A stretch of DNA of 53,220 bases from Theodoxus fluviatilis (GCA_034096865.1 JAWQFJ010025698.1:1-53220), one strand, 5' to 3'. Counted from the first letter of the stretch, positions 33,685 to 47,075 are shown. Translations and numbers: made by a program. The notes: generated from the letters alone by a model not told the origin.

Positions 33685-34309
33685 TGAAGGAGGAAAGGAG
33701 GAGCAGGAGCACGAGCAGGGGGAGGAGCAAAAGGAGGAGCAGGAAGTAGAGCAGGAGGAGGAGGAGCAAGAGGAGAAGCAGACGGAGGAGCAGGAGGAAG
33801 AGCAGGAGGAGGAGCAAAAGGAGGAGCAGGAGGAAGAGCAGGAGGAAGAGGAGGAGCAGACGGAGGAGCTGAGGAGGGGCAGAAACAATGAAAAGACGTG
33901 TGAGGAGAGAGCTGGAACATGATGGCTGGAGGAGCAGGAGTGGGAAACAAGGAGCAGACGCAGCAGAAGCAGGAGGAGGGGAGGGGGAGGGAGAGGAGGA
34001 GGGGGGGGTGAGGAGGAGGAGGAGGAGGAGAGGAGGAGGAGAGGAGAGGAGGAGGAGGAGGTGGAGGAGAAGAGAGTGAGGGAGGAGGAGGCTGAGGATT
34101 ATGAGTGCTGCGGTAGAGGAGGAGGATGAGGCGGAGGTGGAGAGGCGGAGGAGGAGGATGGACAGGTAGGAGGAGGAGGATAGTCGAGACGTAGGAGGAG
34201 GAGGAGTGAGTAGGAGGAGGAGGGAGGAGGAGGGGCGGATTAGGAGGAGGAGGCGGAGGAGTGAGGATGATGGAGGCGGAGGAGAGAAGGAGGAGGAGGA
34301 ATGAGGAGG
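33685..34309 (+). repeat. GGA-rich polypurine tract forming the inner end of the left arm
   Basis: GGA/GCA/GAA triplets in gene A intron 1. Its inner 54 bases (34256-34309) mirror 34312-34365 exactly. Further out the two sides still align but carry substitutions and indels. Confidence 0.9.
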
Positions 34310-34365
34310 TTCCTCCTCATTCCTCCTCCTCCTTCTCTCCTCCGCCTCCATCATCCTCACTCCTC
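34256..34365. repeat. Centre of the giant palindrome: 54-bp perfect arms, 2-bp spacer
   Basis: 34256-34309 and 34312-34365 are exact reverse complements separated only by tt (34310-34311). The innermost bases read atgaggagg-tt-cctcctcat. This is the symmetry point of the whole 38-kb structure. It is entirely polypurine on one side and polypyrimidine on the other. Confidence 0.97.
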
Positions 34366-34932
34366 ACGCTCATCCTCCTCCTCCGCCCCTCCTCCTCCCT
34401 CCTCCTCGCTCTCTTCTCCTCCTCCTCCTCCTCCTCCGACACGTCCTCCTCCTCCTCCTCCTCCTCCTCCTCCTCTCACCCCCCCCCTCCTCCTCTCCCT
34501 CCCCCTCCTCCTCCTCCTCCTGCTTCTGCTGCGTCTGCTCCTTGTTTTCCCACTCCTGCTCCTCCAGCCATTCATGTTCCAGCTTCTTCTGCTGCTCCTG
34601 TCGTGTTTCTTTTCCAGCTTCTGATCCTACTGCTTCTCCTTCCACTTCTTCTCCACTTCAGTCGCCGGCCTCCCACTTTTCCATCTTCTGCTTTTTCTTT
34701 TCATCCTCACACGTCTTTTCATTGTTTCTGCCCCTTCCTCAGCTCCTCCGTCTGCTCCTCCTCTTCCTCCTGCTCTTCCTCCTGCTCCTCCTTTTGCTCC
34801 TCCTCCTGCTCTTCCTCCTGCTCCTCCGTCTGCTTCTCCTCTTGCTCCTCCTCCTCCTGCTCTACTTCCTGCTCCTCCTTTTGCTCCTCCCCCTGCTCGT
34901 GCTCCTGCTCCTCCTTTTCCTCCTTCACTGCT
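34312..34932 (+). repeat. TCC-rich polypyrimidine tract forming the inner end of the right arm
   Basis: Counterpart of 33685-34309. About 34570-34715 is a less repetitive insert (around tctgatcctactgcttctcc) that I cannot match on the left, so the arms are most different close to the centre. Confidence 0.85.
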
Positions 34933-35209
34933 TCTTATAAGGATGAAGACAACCACCATCGACATCGCCACCTTCAGCATATCCATCACCCTTACCCTCC
35001 CCTACAAATTTACCACCACCACCACCACCACCACCACCACCACCACCACCTCCACCACTCATCCCCACCATCACCACCCATCCCCATAACCGCCACGAAA
35101 CCATGATCACCACCGCCACTACCACTGCCACTGCTACCTCTTTCGTCGTCATCGTCATTTTCGTCGCTGTAATCATTTTTGCATTATCATTATGACGGAC
35201 AATTTTCAG

Positions 35210-38200
35210 TGTTGGTCCTCCTCGTGGTAGCAGGAGATCGCTACAGGAGGATCTGTCGCCCTTTGCTGGTACAGCTGACGCGTCACAACGCCCGCCAGGC
35301 GTCGCTGTGTTGCTCTGTGGCGGCCATCTTGCTGGCCTGGCCCTTTCCGGTGCTCTGGGGCAATAACACCCAACATACGGGCATCGCCAACGTCACAGGC
35401 ACGAAATGCTACGTGGATAACGGCTTTCTGGACAGTCCCCTTCCCCTCGTCTACAGCACCGTCCTATTCGCGCTGTTCGCTGGCAGCGTCGTTGTCCTTG
35501 TGACGCTGTACGCCTTGATCTATGGACAGGTATGGGCAGCTTGTGTGTGTGCGTGTGTGTGTGTGTGTGTATGTGTGTGTGTGTGGTGTGTGTGTTGTGT
35601 GTTGCGTTTGTGTTGTGCGTGTGTGTGTTGTGTGTATGTGTGTGCGTGTGTGTTGTGTGTATGTGTGTGCGTGTGTTGTGAGTGTATGTGTGTGCGTGTG
35701 TGTGTAGTGTGTGTGTGTGTTGTGTGTATATGTGTGTGTGTTGTGTGTATGTGTGTGCGTGTGTGTGTGTTGTGTGTGCTGTGTGTGTTTTGTGTGTGTG
35801 AGTGTGTTGTGTGTTGTGTGTTGCGTGTGTGTGTGTCGTGTGTGTGTGTTGTGTTTATGTGTGTGTATGTGTGTAATGTGTGTGCGTGTGTGTGTCTGTG
35901 TGTTTATGTGTGTTAAGTGTGTGTGTGTGTGTGTTGTGTGTGTGTGTTGTATGTGCGTGTATGTGTGTGTTGTGTGTGTGAATGTGTGTGTATGTGTGTG
36001 TATGTGTGTGTGTATGTGTGTGTATGTGTTTGTGTGTCTGTGAACGTGTATGTGTGTGTATGTGTTTGTGTGTCTGTGAACGTGTATGTGTGTATGTGTG
36101 TAATTTTTGTGTGTGGGTGTGTGTTTGTGTGTCTGTGAATGTGTATGTGTGTGTATGTGTGTGCTGTGTGTGTGTGTGTTGTGTGTGTGTATATGTGTGT
36201 CTGTGTTTCTTTGTGTGATTGTGTGTGTGTGTGTGTGTTTGTGTGTTTGATTGTGTGTGTGTGTGTGTGTGTGTGTGTATCTAAGTGTGTGTGTCTTTGT
36301 GTATCTAAGTGTGTATGTGTGTGTGTGTGTGTGCGTGTGTTGTGTGTGTATGTGTGTGTGTTGTGTGTGTGTTGCGTGTATGTGTGTGCGTGTGTGTGTG
36401 TTGTGTGTGTGTTTTGTGTGTGTGTGTGTGTTGTGTGTGTGTGTGTGTGTGTGTGCTGTGTGTATGTGTGTGAGTGTGTGTGTTGTGTGTTGCGCGTGTG
36501 TGTCGTGTGTGTGTGTGTTGTGTGTGTGCGTGCGCGTGTGTATGTGTGTGTGTATATGTGTGTGTGTTGCGTGTGTGTGTCGTGTGTATGTATGTGCGTA
36601 TGTGTGTGCGCGCGTGTGTGTGTCTGTGCGTTGTATGTATGTGTTGTGTGTGTGTGTGTATGTGTGTGTATGTGTGTGTGTTGTATGTGGTTTTGTGTGT
36701 TTGTGTGTGTATGTGTGTATGTGTTTGTGTGTCTGTGAACGTATATGTGTGTATGTGTGTGTATGTGTTTGTGTGTTTGTGAACGTGTATGTGTGTGTGT
36801 ATCTAAGTGTGTGTGTGTTTGTGTATCTAAGTGTGTGTGTATGTGTGTGCGTGCGTGCGTGTCTCTGTGTGAGTGTGTGTGTGTGCGCATGTATACACGT
36901 GTGTGTGTGTGTGTGTGTGTGTTTGAACGCGTACGCCTGTTTAGCGCGCATGTGTGTCTGAATGTGTATATCTCTCTCTGCTGTCTCTCCCTGTCTCTGA
37001 CTCTCTCCATGTCCCTGTCTGTCATTCTGTCGGTCTGTGGTTTGATGTGTGTATGTGTGCGTGCGTGCGTGCGTGCGTGCGTGCATGCGTGTGAGTGTAT
37101 GTGTGTGTGTGTCTCTCTCTCACTCTCTCGCTACCACTCTCCCTGTATGTCTTTCCGTCCGTCTGTCCGTCCGTCCGTACGTCCGTCCGACCGTCCGTCC
37201 GTCCGTCCGTCCGTTCGACCGTCCGTCCGTCTGTCCGCGTGCCTATCTGTCTGCCTGTCTGTCACTCAGACTCGCTCGGTTGCTCTCACCTTACCTATGG
37301 ATGAGTGCAAGGTTTAATGATGGATTTCTCACATCATAAAATACTAACACGTCCAAAGGCCTTTTCTCATCATATTACTGTTATTTTCGTTTCTCGACGG
37401 AATGACAGTTCTGCTTAATTCGAATCTTACCTCTGGCATCGTTACTTCTTTTTTTATAGATACGTAGACAACTTCGACTGCACGGCTGCGCCGTTGGTCC
37501 TCAAATCCGCGTTTCTCTGGCTGCTGTAGTGCCCTCTATCGGTGGACCTATATCAGGGGAGGCAACTAACGAAGCAAACAAGATTTCTCCCGCGGACTCT
37601 CCCGATCAGGCAGCAGCAGCTGACAGCCTGCACACAGCTTCAATCTCTCAGGAGGCCACCAGCTCTGGGTCGGAAGAGGCTCCTGTCAGTGGCAGCTCGG
37701 GCGACGCAGTTGGAATAGCACAGGACGCACCGTGCCGGAAACACCACAGGCCCAGGACATCTTCTTTGTCCAACTTGAAGTGCTTTCTTTTTGGCGAGTC
37801 CGGATCCATGGACATCGCAGCCTGTGAAGACGACGAACAAGATGTGAAAGTTTCGGCTCCGCGCGACTCGAGTTCCACCAGGAAACTGACATCTCAAATT
37901 TCGGAGTTGAGGAGCACCGACGACGACTCGGAGCTCACCGATGCAACCTTTGTTGGGACAGCTACTGACATCGGGAGCAACGTCCAGCAAGTCTCCTCGA
38001 ATGAGGCTCAGAACCCTTCCAGCGGTCATGCCGTGAGACCGAGGACTGCTCGATTCGGTACGCTGGAACTTCCCGGTTTAGGAGGGTTGATGAGAAAAAT
38101 GAAGAAACGCGCGGAAGCCGTTCGAAAGACGACTCTGACCCTCTTCTTGGTGACTCTGATCTACGTGCTGAGTTTTCTCCCATACCTGGTGGTCACGACG

Positions 38201-38377
38201 CTGAGCGTGGTGCAGTCGGACCTTGTGCGCGGAAGGCAAGGTTCCTCCGCTGTTGTCTACGAGTTGTTTGTTCGGTCCTTCTACCTGCAGAATGCGGCGA
38301 ACCCCTTCATCTACGGTTTCCGCAACCAGGTCTTCAGAGCTAAATGCCGCCAGCTGATGAGTCGCAGACGACGATGA
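35210..38377 (+). CDS. GPCR gene A, right-arm copy (exons 2-3 only; 5' incomplete)
   Basis: Exon 2 (35210-35529) follows the acceptor TTTTCAG and starts inside TM3. It carries [11 protein letters not shown] (DRY motif for G-protein coupling), TWP-like LAWPF in TM4, an NVT glycosylation sequon and the conserved loop-2 Cys (TKCYVD). It ends after TM5 in LIYGQ at a phase-0 donor (GTATGG). Exon 3 (37460-38377) follows TTTTATAG. It encodes a Ser/Glu-rich third loop of about 220 residues, TM6 with SFLPY, TM7 with NPFIYGF and a basic tail. The family fit is class A GPCR; the ligand is unknown. Upstream there is only 0.9 kb of intron before the palindrome centre, so exon 1 is absent. Both exons are fully open, so the loss is recent or is an assembly effect. 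Confidence 0.85.
35541..36940 (+). repeat. Complex (TG)n array in gene A intron 2 (right)
   Basis: Mirror of the CA array at about 31670-33072. The ORFs of Cys/Val or His/Thr repeats across it are artefacts. Confidence 0.95.
37153..37263 (+). repeat. (GTCC)n repeat in gene A intron 2 (right)
   Basis: Mirror of 31350-31460. Confidence 0.9.
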
Positions 38378-38502
38378 AAAATTCTTTATTTCTTCGAGTT
38401 TCACGGTCACGCAGCTCTTGCACATATTTGGATGTTTTAAAGAAGTGCCTCGTACTTGCTCCCTGCTTGCTGCTTTGTTGATATGATGCAGGAATGGTGC
38501 CG

Positions 38503-38630
38503 AGATGGATGGATGGATGGATGGATGGATGATGGATGGATGGATGGATGGATGGATGGATGGATGGATGGATGGATGGATGGATGGATGGATGGATGGA
38601 TGGATGGAAGGGTGGATAAATGGATGGATG
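38503..38630 (+). repeat. (GGAT)n microsatellite 3' of gene A (right)
   Basis: Mirror of 29962-30108, with a shorter array than on the left. Confidence 0.95.
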
Positions 38631-39362
38631 AGGGATGGACGGGTGTACAGATGGAGTTTTACGGCCTTTCAGCATTTGCAGGCTATTTAAAGTCTTTGAT
38701 CACAAACAATCATCACAGTTGTTTAGAATTAGAGCAAGTCGTCACCATTTCTCTGGTCAGTCGCCTCTTATAACCCTCGTAGGGAGACGTGGTGAGTCGA
38801 TAACGACCCCCAACTCACAGGGAATGGGCATGTTGCAAATCTTCGTCGTGCTAAAGAAAACATTTAATAGAAGTATTGACAGTCACACGCAGCCTTCAAG
38901 CAAGACTGATATTGCCAAACCTGCTGTATAAATGTTCAATGGAGAACCGGGACGATTGAAAACGAGTGTAGATTATCACAATCCATTGTGGACATTTCTT
39001 TAATCGTCTTTGACCAGTTTACGTTAACTCTCACTTTACTGAAACCATGTCTTTGGATAAACGAGTTTCGGTAAGATGGCGTAGGACAATTCAGAGTAAC
39101 CATTGGTTGGCCCTAAATGGAAAAGCAGTTGTGGTTCCTATATTCAATCTTCATATTCACTTCACACTGGTTGTCGAAAGCTTTCCACGGTGTGGTGCTG
39201 GACTATTACTGGAAACATTAATTAATCATGTGCGTTCCATTCCACATATGGGGTTGTGTCAGGAACGATCATCAACGTTAAAAAAAAACCTGGACGACCG
39301 AGAACATAGCATGGAGTTTCTTGACAGAGAAAGTGCTGGTCTTTGCTTGGCTTATGTAAAAT

Positions 39363-39494
39363 CGCATCACCTGCAGAACAAGCTACAGAATTCCTGGAAC
39401 TCTTTTCAAGCGCTGGGCTGAGTGCGGCCCTTCCAAGACTGCAAGAAAAACCGGACGTCGTGGACTGCGACCACTCACTACTTGCTCGTTCACT
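39363..39494 (+). other. 132-bp conserved block downstream of gene A (right)
   Basis: Mirror of 29111-29242; the frame reads ASPAEQATEFLELF and onward. See 19611-19742 for the comparison with the gene B block. Confidence 0.6.
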
Positions 39495-39659
39495 CAGGCG
39501 TGTCCATGTAATTGTCAGCCGTAGACAATCGTTCTCGATGTCTCGTTTCCTGTGTCTGTTTCTGTTTCTTTCAGTTTTGCACTCAGCTATGGACGAAACG
39601 TGTTTCCGGGTTGTTCTACCTTTCGTATTCTGAGATTTACCTTAAACGTTTCATCATAT

Positions 39660-40760
39660 CGATCAGATCAAACCCATGCAAAAGTATTAATACGTGAGTG
39701 TATGTGTATTTGTAAGTGTTTTTGCACGAGTGCATGTATACGCGTTTGTGTATGTCTTTATTCGCGCCTATCATCACTGAAGAAACAAACCAGAAGGAAT
39801 AAAATTCAATTTCTATTTTGATTTGTGTATTTTAATTTTTCGGTGTAGCAGTTTCTGTTTCAAATCAATATGCAACAGAACAACTTAAGCAGAAAAATCT
39901 TTTTACTTGATATTCTTAACAAACGCGTTTTTGAAAAGTTATAACTTTCCTGGGGCAGACGGACATTTGAGTACCGACCTAGACATTTGTTGCTGTGACG
40001 ACCCCGCATACCATTTGGGAGACAGAATTCTAGTTTCCCATAGACGCTTGAGCACTGAGACTCGTGGCTGTGTCTATGTGGAAATGCTGCAGAAATATGA
40101 TTTTAATTGGAATGATTAACATTCGCAGCTGTTCTTTTGTGGAAATATTGTACTGCAAAAATAAGTTTGCGAATGAATTCAGTTGAAGCGAAAAACCTGG
40201 CATTCGACGAAACATATGCACGAAATGCTGATGACTGTTGATATGCACACTCGTGAATCGCTCGATGTACATGTCGTCGGGTCCGCATGTCCATACTGAA
40301 AATAAACAAGTGCATTAAGGCCCTTTTTGGTTGCTATATTTCATTATGCTTTCTTCAGAACCAAATTAAATCTGTATTTAAGGGCGTATATAGATTTGCT
40401 CTCTTTCGGTCACCCAGGTTTCGGACATTCGCTCACACGAGTTAGAATCCTGTCGTTCAAATTGTTGTGCTAGGCGCTCAAATAGCCACTTTCTTGTCGC
40501 TCTTTTTGCCTGTCAGTGCACTAATGTCTAACGCGGTTTCCTGGTCGCCTGATGTTTTACTTCTGTCGACACAAGCCATGACTGTTCGTGGAGGAAAAAT
40601 GTCATGGAGCAAAAATCGATGGCTGTTGTTTTATTTTAAGAAAGTTTCACTTGTGTCGATGAGATATCCGGTATCTGACAATGTGAGCATGCAAACACGC
40701 ATGAATTACTTGCTCAGTTAAAGGGTGGTAACAAGGAAACTTCCTCGTAGAGTATAATAG
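39660..40760. other. Divergent patch in the 3' flank of gene A (right arm)
   Basis: Counterpart of 27830-28950. Non-coding. Confidence 0.75.
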
Positions 40761-41202
40761 TTATCCAAACAAGAAGGTGTCAAATGTTTCGATTATGGAC
40801 TGCTGTCGTTAATTAAGACAAATGAATAACCTGCCTACTATCTCTCCCCACAGCCGTCTGCACCCAGAGTGCATATGGAGTGGCGGTGTCGTATACTGAA
40901 AGGAGTCTATCCTGAAAGACCGCACTTGTCCTTTTTGTTTGTTCATAGCTGTCATTCTCTTCACGATTGGACAATCCCCCTCAGGTGATGAGGGCTTTCC
41001 CGCCTAATCTTGTCGTCACCGTTATCAGTCGGCCGATGCTACTACGCTTTTAGCAGGCAGAGAACTTGACCGTGAATAAAACCTATCCTAAAAATTCCTC
41101 ATGCTGAACGTCAATTTCCTTCTGTGCTAATCTTACACCCAAAGATTCTGTAATTGCTGTGTCTGACTTCATGACAGTTCTTAGAGGAAACGCTAGAAAA
41201 TA

Positions 41203-41286
<84 letters not shown>

Positions 41287-42996
41287 TTTATGAATACACT
41301 CTCGATCGATGTGCGAGCTGCACTTAGTGGGGAGAAACTCCTGCGATCGTGTGGGGTGCAGCTGTATGCAAGCACTAATGTGGAACCGTGATGCTTCCAG
41401 TCAGCTTTCCGCTTTAGTTGGAGGGTACCCAGCATGCTGAATACATTTCTGGTGAAATTACTGTGTGAGACTGCCGGAGTAAAAAAGAAAAGAACTTTCC
41501 TACTATCATTTTCTCCCTACTATCTCTCCTATACCGCAGGGCGCATCTGTCTGAAACGGACTAATCACCGGTAAGAAAGTTAGATTTGGCGGGTGAAACG
41601 CCATCTCATGAATAAGCAAGTTTCCAGTGCAGATTTTCAGGATGATACACCTTTCAGTATACGACAGGAACACCTCTGACCCGCTGCTTCGGTCCGCACA
41701 TTTGCACACCTCTATGGAGGCCGGGCTCCTTGCAGCCAATGCTGCTCTCCTCCCAACTCCCACCCTTGATTCAGCTTCCACCCAAGGCGCGTTGGTCAAC
41801 CTATTAGTCGGCAAATAATTTTCTTGCGAGCCAGCCGAGGCGAGGCGGGCAGGGCCAATCATCAGTTGGCAAGGCGGAAATCCTCGAGAACAAGGCTACA
41901 TCCTAGCGCCAGAGTTGGTGAAGAAGCTGCTGTTAGACTAATCAACTGACGATATAGACATTCCACAAGTTTTTCGTTTAATTGACCTTACAGTGGTGAC
42001 ATCTCAAATGGCACAGGAACTTTTTCAAAGAAAAGAAAGCAACCCGGGTTCAATCGTAGACAATTGTGTTGAAACCTTTGTGCCCCGATACACTTCGATC
42101 AATTCCAGGGAAAATATTTGGAGAGCGTACATGTACGGTGCAATGACGCTCTAAGTGTGCTAAGGTGAAATGTTTTCGTCATGCTTGTTCATAAATCACC
42201 TATTTACATACTTCTTAAAATATACAAATGAACAATCTCGCGTCTCCTTGCCAGCGAGGAGCTGTTGGAAACGGTCTCACCTCGCGCTTTCCTTGTTTTC
42301 CTTGTAAATCCTTGCAAGATAATATTGTAACCAACGCTCTCCTGACCTTTCTCGGCCTTGCCAGCTGGTCTTCTTCATATATATTATAAAAGTTACGTTA
42401 TTTTGTACTTTTTCGCTTTGTTACGTAGTTCGAGGCCGGAGTGGCCTCTGTCTTGACATGGAGAAAATGGAAGCTATAGCACATACGTTGTTTGATGCTT
42501 TTACATCTACAGGAGAACACTCCACCACTAGACTAAAGAGTCTGGAATGCCGATGATACTGTGAGAAGATTAGTGATGGTCAGTGGCAGACTGCGTGAGA
42601 CAAAGGCTATATCTCAAAATATGTTTAACTACATTAACAATGTTATCATGGCAAAAATAACAATTTGAGATGTGTTGCCCACAAACGCAATGACTACCAG
42701 ATCATATCTATACATTTTGTGGGAGATCCATAAACAACAACATAAGGATAGGTTACTTTCGATCCCTGAGAAGTTGTCTTCACTTGCCCCGAAATTCACC
42801 ATATCTTACGCCGAACATAACAGGATAGGTTGCACTTTGGAAGCAGAGCGAGATATAAAGCATTTCTATTGCTGCCATTGGCCCCCCGCCCTGCCCATCA
42901 AACACATCACGTGACTCAATGCACGCAAGACAAAAAAGGAAGGAAGCATATTCATTTCCGGTGACCAGTCGACGATGGCTTCACTTTGCACAGTGG

Positions 42997-43064
42997 CAGA
43001 CGTGTGGCGTGGCTAAGCACAGGCAACAAGCAGACGTGTGGCGTGGCTAAGCACAGGCAACAAG
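42997..43064 (-). repeat. 34-bp tandem duplication (right)
   Basis: Mirror of 25529-25596. Confidence 0.9.
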
Positions 43065-43184
43065 CAGACGCGTTTGAAGGGTCAAGACACAGTGGACATG
43101 GTCACTCACTGCAGTCACTCACCATGAGTGACCAGAAGTAGACTCTGCACAGGATGGAGGGAAGCAATCAACAGTAAGTGAGTG

Positions 43185-43527
43185 AGCAAATGTGTGTGTG
43201 TGTGTGTTTATGTGAGTGTGTGTGTATAAGTGTGTATGTATGTGTGTACGTGTGTGTGTGTGTGCGTGTTCGTGTGTGTGAGTGAGTGTGTGTGTGTGTG
43301 TGTGCGTAAGTGTGTATGTGTGTGTGTGTATGTGTGTGTGAATGAGAGATAAAGAGAGAGAGAGAGCGAGAGAGAGAGAGAGAATGTGACTGCAAATATG
43401 TGTGTGTGTGTGTGTGTGTGTGTGCGTATGTATGTGTTTGTGTGTGTGTGTGTATGTATGCAGATACGGGTCTTTCACAATTCGCCCATAAATAGAGGCT
43501 CAGGATGGTGAGCACACACACACACAC

Positions 43528-43594
<67 letters not shown>

Positions 43595-43672
43595 GCACAC
43601 AAACACACACACACACACACACACTCACACGCACACAAACACACACACACGCACACACACACACACACACGT
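43185..43672 (+). repeat. (TG)n - (CA)n arrays (right)
   Basis: Mirror of 24917-25410. The CA portion (43512-43672) is more uniform than on the left, where TTGTGTG interruptions occur. Confidence 0.9.
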
Positions 43673-44244
43673 GCATGATAGCATGTTTGAGGGCATGTTT
43701 GTACGCATTCGCGTGGTGCACCTGTGTGCATAGAAAGGTGACTGTATATGGGATATAACGTCCTTTTTGAGCGTTATGGCATACATTTGTATGATGGGTA
43801 TTTGTATGTGCGTTCGCTCATTCATTCATTCGCGTGTCTTGGGTGTGGGTTTGGGGTACAAGGTAAAACAGGCATGCTTGCTTGCTTTTCATAATGTGTG
43901 CATATGTGTATGTGCATATGTGCGTAACTGCACATTCACGATTTGAAGTTTGCAGACAAATTCTCAAATATCAAGCTATTCATAACAGTCGGAGTGTATC
44001 GTTATGTGGCTTTGGAGATGTCGCTTAGAGAAAGCACACAATTCCTAATAAAAAATGTGATTTCCTTCTCTTATGTCTAAGCAGAACATCCTGCTTTTCA
44101 AAAGTAAATCCTTGCTTTTACGAATAAAACATTCCACAGCTGGAAACAATAACATGAAAATATCTTATTTCGCAGAAATCCTTTTATCTTCGGGAATCCT
44201 GAACACAAGTGCATTCAGTTGACCCTATTCTGAGAAGAACCGCC

Positions 44245-46994
44245 ATGGATACAGATATCTCTGACACGGACGCTCTCCTGCAACGATTGGACACCGAATT
44301 CACGAGGACCAGGACAGTAATATACGTTTTTCTCACCGCAGTGATGACGTCAGGGTTGCTAGGCAACTTTCTGGTCATTGTGGTCTACGTCACCAAGTTC
44401 AAGGCCACCGCCACTCGCACTTTTATTGTGACCTTAGCTGTCCTTGACCTCATAGGGTGTCTGCAGGGAATACCGCTGGAGTTTGTAAACGTGGCAAGGA
44501 TATACACGTACCCGTCCTCGGTTTTGTGCAAGTGGTATGCCAGCGTCAATGCCTTTACTTCACTTGCATCGGGTGAGTCCCCACATGGAATCGTGTAAAA
44601 TCAATGATAGTCATAATGCAAGTGATAATACAATACTTCCGTCTGCCCACCCCTCTTGCTCCTGTTTTGCTGCTCCTGCTGCTGTCTTTGCCTGTTTGTC
44701 TCCCTGCGTCTCCTCCTCCTGCTTCTCCTCCTTCAAATTCTCCTCTTCCTGCTTCGCCTTCTCCTGCTTCTCCTCCTTCTCCTGCTTCTCCTCCTCCTGC
44801 TTCTCCTCCTCGTGCTTCTGCTTCTTCTGCTCCTGCTGCACGTCCTTCTCCCACTCAATACAATACAATACAATACAATACAATAGAGTATAAAAGATAG
44901 AGTACAATACGATCAAAGCACAACAAGAATACAACACAACACAATATCAATAATACAATGTAGTACAATGCCATGCCATACCGTAGGATACCATACCATA
45001 AGGCACCATCAATACAATACACGTACAGCACAGCACAATCAATACATCACAATACAGTACAGTACATTACAATACACGGCAAAACAGTGCAGTACAATAC
45101 ACTACAATAAATGTAATGCAGTGCAATACAATGCAATACATGATTACATTATTCATCTCTAGAAAACATAAGTAAACATAGATCATCATAAAAGGGACAT
45201 ATTTTTAATGCAGCAGCTGGCTCTTCCAATAATCCAATCTTTCTTCCCCTTGTCCAGCTTAGAGACATTCCCACCACAAGAAACAATTCCAAATGTTATA
45301 TGAAAAGCAAATGTTTTGAAGAATATAAGTATTGTGTCTCGAGAGCCTTAAATGAATTATATGTATTTTAGTACACATGAGACTTGAGTCCTTTTCTATG
45401 TCACCAACGTGCTCAGACTAGGAAAGTTTCGGATCAATAACTAGACCCAAGTACTTGTAGTTCTCTACTTCCACAGTTTCCGTCTCCTCGATAAACACAG
45501 ACTTAGGAGTTTAATTTCCTTGTATAAAACCAACACAATGTTCTTTGACCTCTGAAACATCTAGCTGAAGAAAGTTGTTATAACATATCTGCATAAACTT
45601 GTACATTTCTGAAAGATATACGGACTTGTTATCTGTAGTAATTTACCTCCTACAACGGTATCATCTGCTGATTGAGTGGACTGCAATCATTATGATCGAA
45701 GATGTACAGTGTGTTCAAGAAATATGATAAAACTTGTACCCTGAAGTCCGTCTGTAATTGTGTGACTCTTGATCTAACCGCATGTATTAGGGTCTGACAG
45801 AGCAACACCTATTGATCAGATGGGAGATTCATGAAACGAAAGAAGAGAGAATGTCATGCCTAAGCGTTTTTCTGCAGGGCTGTGAGGCTGGATGGTATTG
45901 GAAGCACTCCAGAACCTCCAGTTTGATCATGTTGTATGTCTGTGCTCTGATAGAATTCCTCCTGCTTCAGTTCCTGAGCTTCCTCCCGCTCCTTCTACAC
46001 TCGCTCCTCGTCCTCCTCTTCCTGCTCGTCCTCCTCCTTTTGCTGTTCCTGGTCCTGCTCCTTCTTCTTCTGCTCCTCCTCTTCCTTTTGTTCCTTTCAT
46101 GTTGGCTAATACAACATCCACAGCCCACCACCACCAGTGTCAGTAGCAGAGCAACCGCAACCATTAACAGCATAAACACGACATAACTACCAGTCACACC
46201 CTTGCCTTATCTACTGCAACCTTATAATTATCATCATTACCATCGTCGTGGTCATCCAATTCTTATATGACCTACATTGTTTTGCTCATATACGTTAAAA
46301 TTCTTTGTGGAGACTTTCTCCCAAGGTCCTATTTGTGCAGCATCTAGTACCCGGGTTGACTTCTCAGTTGGAAAGGCAATGCGGGTTAAACACCTTGCTC
46401 AATGATGCAACTCTAGGTTCCGTGCAGAATTGAACACCGCACAAGTTAGCGGCAAGGCGAGTATCCTAACCACTAGACCACTAGAGCCAACACACCACCA
46501 CCTTTCATTTCCTTTACCTGCTTTGCATCAGAATGAAGACTGTCGACATTTTTCAGTGCTCGTACTGCTGGTGGTAGCAGTAGACCGCTATAGGAGGATT
46601 TGTCTTCCCTTGATGGCTCAAATGACGCTCCACAACGCCCGCCAGGCGTCGCTGTGCTGTTCTTTGGTGGCCATCTTCCTGACCTGGCCCTTCGCTGTGC
46701 TCTGGGGCGGAGCCATCCAACATACGGGCATCGCTAACGTCACAGGCACGAAATGCTACGTGGACGAAAGCTTCCGTGGAACCCCGTACCCTTTCGTCTA
46801 CAGCTCCATACTATTCGTGCTGTTCGCTGGCAGCGTCGTAGTCCTTGTGGCGCTGTATGCCTTGATCTATGGACAGGTAAGGGAAGTGTATTTGTGTTTC
46901 TCTGTCTCTGTCTCTCTCTGTCTGTCTGTGTCTGTGTCTGTCTGTTTGTCTGTCTGCCTGCCTGCCTGCCTGCCTGCCTGTCTGTCTGTCTGCC

Positions 46995-47068
<74 letters not shown>

Positions 47069-47075
47069 ACTCACT

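Larger units (their letters stand above)
15366..34310. repeat. Left arm of the giant palindrome (at least 18.9 kb)
   Basis: The sequence is the near-exact reverse complement of 34311-53220. Mirror positions sum to 68621 at the centre, 68612 at 33.4 kb, 68593 at 27 kb, 68591 at 19 kb and 68586 at 15.7 kb, so the arms differ by only a few dozen bases of net length. The last base of the window (53220) pairs with about 15366. The true outer edge is therefore not reached on the right, and the arm may extend further left. Confidence 0.97.
40761..44160. other. Intergenic DNA between genes A and B (right)
   Basis: Mirror of about 24430-27830. Contains a (TG)n run (41205-41284), the 34-bp duplication (42997-43064) and the opposed TG/CA arrays (43185-43672). 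No gene recognised. Confidence 0.5.

Noticed and set aside
33506..35106. Ser/Leu/Pro-rich frames of about 280 codons running towards the palindrome centre
   Set aside because: GGA/TCC and GGT repeat translations within gene A intron 1.
31490..37086. His/Thr-rich and Cys/Val-rich open frames up to 540 codons
   Set aside because: Translations of the CA/TG arrays on both arms; no start context, no domain, and mirrored exactly as the repeat is.
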